The translations under genes were made by a program, and so were the position numbers. Positions 7,771-14,403 of a stretch of 14,403 bases of DNA are shown here, piece after piece (the first letter of the stretch is position 1; each line of letters begins with the position of its first letter). Origin of the DNA: an uncultured Desulfuromonadales bacterium (GTDB lineage: Bacteria; Desulfobacterota; Desulfuromonadia; Desulfuromonadales; Geopsychrobacteraceae); contig CALZHQ010000107.1 in the NCBI GenBank assembly GCA_945787295.1, positions 1-14,403 on the forward strand, read 5' to 3'. The notes below the pieces were generated by a model. The model ran no database searches. It saw only the letters and a program-made list of their open reading frames with translations, and was not told the origin of the DNA.

Positions 7771-10700
7771 TTAAGCGGTCGCTGCGACCGGCTGCGCAAC
7801 AGGTTGCGATTCGTTGATCCGAACAGAAACCAACTTCGACACGCCCGGCTCCTGCATTGTCACGCCGTACATAGTATCAACAATAGACATGGTCCGCTTG
7901 CTGTGGGTGATGATGATAAACTGCGACTGCGCGGTCATCTCCCGAACCATCTCGGCAAAACGATCAATATTCGCATCATCGAGTGGCGCATCAACCTCAT
8001 CCAGAACGCAGAACGGGGTCGGTTTGATCAAGAACAGCGAAAAGATCAGTGCCACCGCCGTCAGTGCTTTCTCACCACCGGAGAGCAGATTGACACTCTG
8101 CAAGCGCTTACCCGGGGGCTGGACAATGATGTCGATGCCGGTTTCGAGCAGATCTTCCTCATCAGTCAACCGCAACTCAGCCTGTCCGCCGCGGAACAGG
8201 CGCGGAAAAACCTGCTTGAACTTTTCATTGACCAGCTCGAAGGTTTCCTTGAAACGCCGCCGTGTCGTCCGATTGATCTGGTTGATCGCTTTCTGCAAAT
8301 CGGCAAGGGACTGATTCAGGTCGTCCCGCTGCTGGCAGAGGAAATCGTAACGCTCTTCCTGTTCACGGTATTCATCGATCGCCATCAGGTTGACTTCACC
8401 GAGCGCTTCAATCCGCTGCTGCAAGCGTTTCAGCTGGTGCTGCTGGCGCTCCAGCTCATCCTCGGTGGCTTCCGGCACCTGATGCTCCAAGAGGTCCACC
8501 CGGTAACGCTCCAGGACTCCTTGCCGGACATGCTCAGCATCGACCTGCAGCTCGTGATGGCGCAGCTGCAGGCGCGCCACCTCTTTGCGCAACTCTTCGG
8601 CTTCAGAGCGTACGCCGCGCAGTTGCTCACGAAATTCATCAAGCTGCTGCCGCTGCTGTTCATAGCGTTCCCGAACGGCCTGACTCGCTTGTTGCTGCTG
8701 TCCGCGACGATCAAGCAACAGGTCCAGCTCAACCCGCAGACGTTCGTCATTCTGCAGCAAATCCTCTTGCTCGGTGGTTGCTAATTTCTTACGCTGTTGC
8801 AATTGACCAGTACGCTGTTCCATCTCCTGGCGCTGTTGCTGTAACCGTTGCAGGGTATCGGCAAGCCCGCGCTGTTGTTGCTGCATCGACGCCAAGGCAA
8901 CACGACGCTCAGTCAACTCTTCCCGAACGCCATCCAGCTGCTGACGCAATTCAGCCAATTGCTGCTGGAGGGCCTCATTCTGCCCCTCCAACTGCTGCTG
9001 CCGCTCGACAGACTGTTGACTGCCGGCGCTTAAACTCTCTTTTTCCTGCCGTAGGGCAACCTCGGCCTCTTCGATCTGCTCGAGATCGAATGCGATCAGC
9101 TCAAGTCGCTCAGTGAGACGCGCAACCTCAGACTGCCCCCCCTGGCGATCCTTGGCCAGCTCGAGTGCCTGCAGCTCGAGGCGATGGCTGTCACTGGCCG
9201 CAACCACCTGATCTTCTTCAATCCCCAGCAGTTCCTCACGCAATCGATCGATGTCAAGCTGGGCAATGGCAAATTGCTCTTCCTGGCGAGAAATTTCTTC
9301 CGCCAATTCATCCAGCTGGCGTCTTTTCCGAAGCAAGCCGGAATTATCGGCAACCAGAGCACCACCGGTCAGTTCTCCACGCCAACTGAGGCTACGACCA
9401 TCCCGATCAACCAGCACAGTTCCGGGAGACAATGCAGTGGCAGAAAAATCGGTGACCGCATCAACCAGATAGATGCCAGCCAACAACAGCTCGACCTGTT
9501 GTTCCCGCTTGGGTTTCGCTTTAACCACGTCAGCCAAAGCAGTTCCGGCCGAGAACTTGACCAACTGAGGCTTGACCGTTGGCAACAACAGAGTGGCGCG
9601 TTGCTGTTGTTCCAACAACAATTGCAGTGCCTCATCTGCCTGGTCCACCCCGGAAACCGGGACCGCCTGCAAACGCTCGCCAAGCGCCATTTCTACGGCA
9701 AGTTCATACTCCGGAGCCACCGTAAACAGGTCAGCGGCGATCTGCCGCCAGCGCTTGTTATCGGCCAGCAACACCCGAACACCTTCGGCATAGCCGTCCA
9801 GGTTACGTTCCAGTTCCTGCAGCGATTCCTGCTTGGAGCGGCTTTTTTCCAACTGTTGGCGAACAACCGCCAAAGCGGCATCCTGTTGCTTTAACAGCTG
9901 ACTTTTTTCCTGCTGCTTCGCTTGCAGATATTTATTCTGCTCCGTCAGCTGCTCCTGCCGCTCGCGCACCTGGTTAATTTGTTTTTCCAGCGCCTCTTGT
10001 TGTTCGACAATCTGCTGTTGCTGTTCCTGCAGCCGGATCGAGTCTGCCCTTACCTGCTGTTGTCGTTCAGCTTCGACAATCAAACGACGATCGATCTCTT
10101 CGCGCCGGTTAGCCAGGCGACTGGTTTCGGACAACAGCTCCATCAGCTCACGGCGACTATTTTCAAGCTGAGAGTTCAGCTCCTGCTCACTTGCAAGCGC
10201 TTTTTGCACCCCTGCTTCCTGGAACTCGACATCCTGCTGAACCGTTTCCAATCGCTCACCGTAACTGTTTTTCTCTTGCTCCAGCTGGGCATGCTCTTTT
10301 GTGACGGAAGCCAGCCGTTCAGCCAGGGACTTCAATTCCAGCTGCAGCTCCTGATCCTGGCTTTGCAGATGTTCCCGCTGTCGACTGGCCAGCAGCATCT
10401 CGTTCTCGACCCGCTGAATCTCTGACGCCAGATGAAAGACCTGCTCCTGGGCCTGATTCAACTCGGTCTCGACAGCCGTCACCTGCAACTGTTTTTCTTC
10501 CAGCTGCAGATCGCCATCCTCCAGCCGGGCATCCAGACGTGCCAGTATCGTCGCCTGCTCCTTTTCTTGCCTGGCAAGCAGTTCGACTTCGCGATGCAGT
10601 TCCTGATACCGATTACCGGTCAGACAGAGCTCGATCCGCTTCGCTTCGCCCCGGTACTCACGAAACTGTTCAGCACGCTGGGCCTGACGCTTGAGACTAC

Positions 10701-11316
10701 CGAGCTGGCGGCGAACCTCAGAGATGATATCCCCCAGCCGAACCAGGTTCTGCTTGGTCGCATCCATCTTGCGCAAAGCAGTCTTTTTCCGCGATTTGAA
10801 TTTGGTCACCCCGGCGGCCTCTTCAATCAAACTACGCCGTTCTTCCGGCTTGGCACTGACCAGCAGGCCGACCTTACCCTGTTCAATGATCGAATAGGCA
10901 CGGGCACCAACCCCGGTATCCATGAACAGTTCAGTAATATCGAGCAGGCGGCAGGAAGTTTTATTGATCAGGTATTCACTCTCCCCGCTCCGGTACAAGC
11001 GACGAGTGACCATAATTTCGGCATAATCCTTATAGTCCGGCGGACAGAGCTTGGCGCTGTTGTCAAACACGATCGACACCTGGGCCATACCGTGCGGTTT
11101 GCGGCTCTCACTGCCGCCGAAGATGATATCCTCCATCGCCCGACCTCGCAGATGGCGTGCATTCTGCTCACCCATGACCCAGCGGATGGCATCGACGATA
11201 TTACTTTTGCCGCAGCCGTTCGGACCGACCACTCCGGTGATCCCGTGTTGAAAGTCGAGGGAAACCTTGTCGACAAAAGACTTGAAGCCGATGATGTCAA
11301 GACGCTTGATTTTCAT
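7771..11316 (-). CDS. smc: Chromosome partition protein SMC
   Basis: SMC is the ATPase of bacterial condensin; with ScpA and ScpB, neither of which is in this window, it compacts and segregates chromosomes. The 1181-residue protein has an N-terminal head with Walker A GPNGCGKSN (31-39) and Q-loop EQGK near Gln146. A long coiled-coil arm follows, then a hinge at about 505-660 that includes LDGYAEGVRVLL and GELTGGAL, then the return coiled coil. The C-terminal head has signature LLSGGEKALTAVAL (1077-1090), Walker B FCVLDE with Asp1106 and Glu1107, and D-loop DAPLDD. Length is normal for the family. The arms are unusually rich in Gln. The start ATG at 11316 has only a weak ribosome binding site (GGAG about 20 bases upstream). 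It heads the minus-strand cluster. Confidence 0.98.
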   Translation of the reverse strand: MKIKRLDIIGFKSFVDKVSLDFQHGITGVVGPNGCGKSNIVDAIRWVMGEQNARHLRGRAMEDIIFGGSESRKPHGMAQVSIVFDNSAKLCPPDYKDYAEIMVTRRLYRSGESEYLINKTSCRLLDITELFMDTGVGARAYSIIEQGKVGLLVSAKPEERRSLIEEAAGVTKFKSRKKTALRKMDATKQNLVRLGDIISEVRRQLGSLKRQAQRAEQFREYRGEAKRIELCLTGNRYQELHREVELLARQEKEQATILARLDARLEDGDLQLEEKQLQVTAVETELNQAQEQVFHLASEIQRVENEMLLASRQREHLQSQDQELQLELKSLAERLASVTKEHAQLEQEKNSYGERLETVQQDVEFQEAGVQKALASEQELNSQLENSRRELMELLSETSRLANRREEIDRRLIVEAERQQQVRADSIRLQEQQQQIVEQQEALEKQINQVRERQEQLTEQNKYLQAKQQEKSQLLKQQDAALAVVRQQLEKSRSKQESLQELERNLDGYAEGVRVLLADNKRWRQIAADLFTVAPEYELAVEMALGERLQAVPVSGVDQADEALQLLLEQQQRATLLLPTVKPQLVKFSAGTALADVVKAKPKREQQVELLLAGIYLVDAVTDFSATALSPGTVLVDRDGRSLSWRGELTGGALVADNSGLLRKRRQLDELAEEISRQEEQFAIAQLDIDRLREELLGIEEDQVVAASDSHRLELQALELAKDRQGGQSEVARLTERLELIAFDLEQIEEAEVALRQEKESLSAGSQQSVERQQQLEGQNEALQQQLAELRQQLDGVREELTERRVALASMQQQQRGLADTLQRLQQQRQEMEQRTGQLQQRKKLATTEQEDLLQNDERLRVELDLLLDRRGQQQQASQAVRERYEQQRQQLDEFREQLRGVRSEAEELRKEVARLQLRHHELQVDAEHVRQGVLERYRVDLLEHQVPEATEDELERQQHQLKRLQQRIEALGEVNLMAIDEYREQEERYDFLCQQRDDLNQSLADLQKAINQINRTTRRRFKETFELVNEKFKQVFPRLFRGGQAELRLTDEEDLLETGIDIIVQPPGKRLQSVNLLSGGEKALTAVALIFSLFLIKPTPFCVLDEVDAPLDDANIDRFAEMVREMTAQSQFIIITHSKRTMSIVDTMYGVTMQEPGVSKLVSVRINESQPVAQPVAATA

Positions 11317-11406
11317 GCCGGTGGTATTAAACCTTTACTCCGATGGAGCTCTCCTTCGGAAGAACAACTGCCATGCCACAGATTCATACAGAAAAGTGGG
11401 CGCGTT

Positions 11407-11435
11407 ATGTTATCAGGGGCCCGGAAGCATGTAAA
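11407..11435 (-). promoter_or_regulatory. smc promoter
   Basis: On the minus strand TTTACA (11430-11435, 5 of 6) is followed by an exact 17-base spacer and TAACAT (11407-11412, 4 of 6). Transcription would start near 11400, giving a leader of about 85 bases before the smc ATG. It is the best promoter candidate for the whole smc-to-zapA cluster. Confidence 0.6.
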
Positions 11436-11463
11436 GATGAGATCGACTTGCAACCATTGTCTC

Positions 11464-11492
11464 TTGCCGGGCACCACAAGAGGCGTTATGAT
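11464..11492 (+). promoter_or_regulatory. Promoter of the AsmA-like gene
   Basis: On the plus strand TTGCCG (11464-11469, TTG core) is followed by an exact 17-base spacer and TATGAT (11487-11492, 5 of 6). Initiation would fall near 11499, about 47 bases before the ATG at 11546. An inverted repeat of CTCTTG and CAAGAG spans the -35 and spacer and could be an operator. Confidence 0.55.
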
Positions 11493-11545
11493 ACACCTAG
11501 CAGCCTGATCCGCCGTTTCAACCTCTCTTGCAACTATCGGCATTC

Positions 11546-14403
11546 ATGAATTCAACCGTCGCAAAAGCCCTCCGCAGATCTGTTTATGCTCTGCTGCTTC
11601 TGCTGGCCATTCTGGTCATCATTGGCTCCATTTTTCTCAGCCAGCTCGACCTGGACGACTACCGGCACAAACTGGAACAGGAACTCAGCACCGCTCTCGA
11701 ACAACCGGTGCAGATCGGCCACAGCAAACTGACCTTCAACAAAGGGATCGCCCTGCGCCTTCGCGATTTACGGATCGGTCCACCGGAGGCTCTTCTGGCC
11801 GAAGTTCCCCGCCTGACCGCTAACTTAAAAATTGCCCCACTTTTTGAAGGGCGCTTCATTCTCGACAAAGTTGAGGTCGACAGCCCGACCGTGCAGGTCT
11901 GGCTACCAATCCTCAATCAGCCGGAACAGGGCACAACCCATCAGCTGACCGACAAACTCGGCATCCGCATTCTGACCATTAGAGATGCCAAGCTCAAAAT
12001 TCATCAGCGACACCCGAAGGGTTCCCATGAGCTGCTGAGTCTTGAAGGCCTGCATACAGAACTGCGTGGCTGGCAACCGAACCAGACCGCAAAACTGCTC
12101 ATCTCCGGTGAGCTGCAACAAGCGGGGCAAGCAGCCGAGTTTCTGCTCGATTTCACCCTCCCCTCCTCACCCGATCCGGCCGTCTGGCGTAACGAAAAGC
12201 TAAACTACCACCTGAGCATTGAGAACCTCGCCACCAGCCGCAAAATTCCGTTAAATGGGGATAAAGTTTCAACCAGCGTCGACCTGGATGCCTCAATCGT
12301 AGGGGTTCCGGCAGGCGGGGCCAAAATCTCTGCAACCCTGGACACCAGCTCTGGCCATCGGGAACTGTTCAACCTAAAGGGCATCTGGACCTCTTCAGCC
12401 TTGCAAGAAGCTGTTACGGACTTAAATGGCGATCTTTTTGCCATCCCTCTACAGGGTGAGTTTTATCTGATCCGCCAGGAGCAGAAGCACTTACTGGCCG
12501 GTCGTTTCGGCACCAATGGCATCACCATCACCAGGCAGTTGTTGGACCAATGGCGGATCCCGGGCACAGAAAAGCTGCTTGAGGGCACCCTGGAGCGCCT
12601 CGCACTGGTCATCGAAAAAACCTGGCACGCGGGCCAACCGGTGAACGGATTGCCCCGGATCGGCGCCGAGATAACCGTATCCGACCTGGAATGGGAAGGG
12701 AACAGCATAAGCCGGCTGCAAGACTTTACTGCCGACCTGTCGCTGGAAAACCAGAATCTCGACATTCAAGATGGCCTACTGGTGGCCGGAAAGCAACCGA
12801 TCTTCTTTTCCGGACAGATTAAAAGCCTGCTGAACGACCCGCAACTCGATCTTAACGTTGAGCTGCAACCTCAGTTAAGTGCCTTGCTCCCGATAAGCGA
12901 CGTAGCGAATGATTGGCAAATAACCGGCGCGGCACCGACAACTTTGCGACTTGCTGGCCCGATCAAACATCCCGGCTTTTTACTGCAGGCGGACCTCGGC
13001 AAATCAACCATCGATCTGAAACCGTTTTTCCACAAGGAACCCGGCCACAAAAGCAGCCTGCGGCTTGAAGGGATTCTGGACGCCGAAATGGTCCAGCTTG
13101 ATCGTCTGGAACTACAACTGCCAGGCTTATTGATCACTGGCAACGGTGCCTTTTCTCACGATCCGGACAGCGACGACTTTTCCCTCGATATCGATCCGCT
13201 CAACCTGGCTCAGCTGCAACCACTGTCGCCGCTGTTGAAAAAACTGCAGGCGCAAGGGGTACTGCACCCGAGCCTGGAACGCAGCAACAAAGAGCTACAA
13301 AGCAGCCTGCAGCTGGTCGATGCCGGTGCCCATTTGAACAACATCGTTGGTGACCTCAAGCGCACAAACGGCACGATCGATATCGACGGTCAAGGGCTGC
13401 GATTTGAAAACCTCAAGGCGGCTTTCGGCGAATCCGACTTTACCCTCAACGGTAAAATTGACGGCTGGCAAAAACCTCAGCTCGACCTGGAATTACAAAG
13501 CAACAATGTCAGAGCCCGGGACCTGATATTCCCCAATCAGAAACTCCGCCTTTACGATTTGACTGGCCGGCTGCAGATCGATGGCCGGGGAATCAACTTC
13601 AACCCGGTCAAGGTCCGCCTGGAGCAAGAGACCGATGTGGTTGTCACCGGCAAACTGGACAACTTCAAAGCGCCACAAGTCACCCTCGATATCGCTGCAG
13701 AAAAAGGCAATATCGATCAGGTTATTGATCTGTTTATCGGCCCGCGCAAAACGCCCCGGCAGAAGAAAAAGGGGGAGCACAAGCCACTGATCATCACCGC
13801 CAGAGTGAAAGAAGGCACCATCGGTGCCCTGCGGTTTCAGAACGCCGAAGGCCTGATCAAAGATCACCGGGGAGTCTTCACCATTTACCCGCTCCGCTTT
13901 CAAAGTGACGAAGGCTTTTGCCAGGCCCGCATCGAGCTGGACCGATCCCAGCCGGAATCGCTACTGAAAATATCCGGACATGCCGAAGATCTGAATGCAT
14001 CGGTTTTGCACCAGGACCTGTTCAAAAAACGGGGCCTGATAAGCGGCAGCTTACGGGGTGATTTTTATCTTGAAGGGACCTTGGCGAACGGCAGATTCTG
14101 GCACAATGCTATCGGTGGCATCTACCTGCAAGTCAAGAATGGGACCCTGCGTAAATTCCGCGGCTTGGCACAGGTCTTTTCACTCCTCAATGTCTCGCAA
14201 CTGTTCAGCGGCAAGCTCCCCGATATGGACCGCGAGGGGATGCCTTTCAGCGTCCTGGAAGGAAGCATCCGGATCGCCAATGGCCGGGCCAAAACCGAAG
14301 ACCTGAGAGTAAAAAGCGTGGCGATGAACATGTCGTTGATCGGCAGCCAGAGTTTGATTGAAGACAGCATCAATTACAATCTGGGCGTGATGCCGCTACG
14401 CAC
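11546..14403 (+). CDS. AsmA/YhdP-superfamily envelope protein, 3' end cut by window
   Basis: An unbroken plus-strand frame runs from the ATG at 11546 to the window edge, 952 codons without a stop. An N-terminal membrane helix (about residues 12-32, YALLLLLAILVIIGSIF) follows a short basic stretch, so the bulk should lie in the periplasm. The rest is a long run of alternating hydrophobic and polar strands of the AsmA type. The visible C-terminal part (VFSLLNVSQLFSGKLPDMDR, then SVLEGSIRIANGRAKTEDL) looks like an AsmA-like C-terminal domain. Relatives such as AsmA, YhdP and TamB are large periplasm-spanning proteins linked to phospholipid transport to the outer membrane. The exact subfamily is uncertain. 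No strong ribosome binding site precedes the ATG; an in-frame TTG lies at 11528, and an in-frame TAG closes the frame further upstream. Confidence 0.85.
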   Translation, partial: MNSTVAKALRRSVYALLLLLAILVIIGSIFLSQLDLDDYRHKLEQELSTALEQPVQIGHSKLTFNKGIALRLRDLRIGPPEALLAEVPRLTANLKIAPLFEGRFILDKVEVDSPTVQVWLPILNQPEQGTTHQLTDKLGIRILTIRDAKLKIHQRHPKGSHELLSLEGLHTELRGWQPNQTAKLLISGELQQAGQAAEFLLDFTLPSSPDPAVWRNEKLNYHLSIENLATSRKIPLNGDKVSTSVDLDASIVGVPAGGAKISATLDTSSGHRELFNLKGIWTSSALQEAVTDLNGDLFAIPLQGEFYLIRQEQKHLLAGRFGTNGITITRQLLDQWRIPGTEKLLEGTLERLALVIEKTWHAGQPVNGLPRIGAEITVSDLEWEGNSISRLQDFTADLSLENQNLDIQDGLLVAGKQPIFFSGQIKSLLNDPQLDLNVELQPQLSALLPISDVANDWQITGAAPTTLRLAGPIKHPGFLLQADLGKSTIDLKPFFHKEPGHKSSLRLEGILDAEMVQLDRLELQLPGLLITGNGAFSHDPDSDDFSLDIDPLNLAQLQPLSPLLKKLQAQGVLHPSLERSNKELQSSLQLVDAGAHLNNIVGDLKRTNGTIDIDGQGLRFENLKAAFGESDFTLNGKIDGWQKPQLDLELQSNNVRARDLIFPNQKLRLYDLTGRLQIDGRGINFNPVKVRLEQETDVVVTGKLDNFKAPQVTLDIAAEKGNIDQVIDLFIGPRKTPRQKKKGEHKPLIITARVKEGTIGALRFQNAEGLIKDHRGVFTIYPLRFQSDEGFCQARIELDRSQPESLLKISGHAEDLNASVLHQDLFKKRGLISGSLRGDFYLEGTLANGRFWHNAIGGIYLQVKNGTLRKFRGLAQVFSLLNVSQLFSGKLPDMDREGMPFSVLEGSIRIANGRAKTEDLRVKSVAMNMSLIGSQSLIEDSINYNLGVMPLR

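Larger units (their letters stand above)
11317..11545. promoter_or_regulatory. Divergent intergenic region between smc and the AsmA-like gene
   Basis: This 229-base gap separates two genes transcribed away from each other and holds a plausible sigma70-type promoter for each. It also contains an inverted repeat, CTCTTG (11461-11466) and CAAGAG, overlapping the plus-strand promoter. No convincing gene is present in it. Short open frames here are shadows without ribosome binding sites. Confidence 0.6.

Noticed and set aside
7597..8784. Long plus-strand open frame of 395 codons antisense to smc
   Set aside because: It is a shadow of the smc coiled-coil codons. Its composition mirrors the Gln and Leu-rich arms, it has no family motifs, and the smc frame is unmistakable.
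10432..11508. Plus-strand open frame of 358 codons antisense to the 5' part of smc
   Set aside because: Same explanation. It opposes the SMC head domain and crosses the divergent promoter region, and no ribosome binding site or motif is seen.

Overview
This window reads as a housekeeping segment of a Gram-negative bacterial chromosome. It begins inside the 5' end of a 16S rRNA gene on the minus strand. It continues through a long minus-strand gene cluster and ends inside a plus-strand gene cut by the window edge. The gene set (RNase Y plus YmdB plus TyrRS just upstream of an rRNA operon, ZapA, a Roadblock/LC7 protein, FtsY with its own membrane anchor, SMC, and an AsmA/YhdP-type envelope protein) suggests a deltaproteobacterium of the Desulfuromonadales/Geobacter type. 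That placement is inferred from gene content and order, not from a database search. Almost all of the coding potential is ordinary and well conserved. I did not find a mobile element, CRISPR array, toxin-antitoxin pair or defence island.

Layout, following minus-strand transcription from high to low coordinates: smc (7771-11316), a Roadblock/LC7 domain gene (7378-7737), ftsY (6090-7340), a small ZapB-like coiled-coil gene (5867-6058) that overlaps zapA (5589-5870) by ATGA, a roughly 380-base non-coding gap, 5-formyltetrahydrofolate cyclo-ligase (4630-5208), rny (3040-4605), ymdB (2158-2937) and tyrS (830-2122). A long non-coding stretch follows, with three candidate rRNA promoters, a boxA-like site and the 16S 5' end (position 43 and below). 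On the plus strand an AsmA-like gene starts at 11546 and runs off the right edge. It is divergent from smc across a 229-base region that holds a good promoter on each strand.

The genes fall into functional groups. SMC acts in chromosome segregation, and ZapA with the ZapB-like protein acts at the Z ring. FtsY is the membrane receptor for signal recognition particle targeting. RNase Y and YmdB belong to mRNA turnover and cyclic-nucleotide or signalling phosphodiesterase functions. TyrRS and the rRNA operon serve translation. The cyclo-ligase feeds one-carbon metabolism.

The points most worth a second look are not new proteins. They are: (1) the structured, promoter-bearing gap between zapA and the cyclo-ligase gene, the position where 6S RNA lies in many proteobacteria; (2) a 17-unit hexanucleotide repeat in ftsY, encoding an acidic (EA)10(EP)7 tract after a transmembrane segment; (3) a triple rRNA promoter array with A-tract UP elements; (4) a long imperfect hairpin between rny and ymdB; and (5) an inverted repeat overlapping the AsmA-side promoter.
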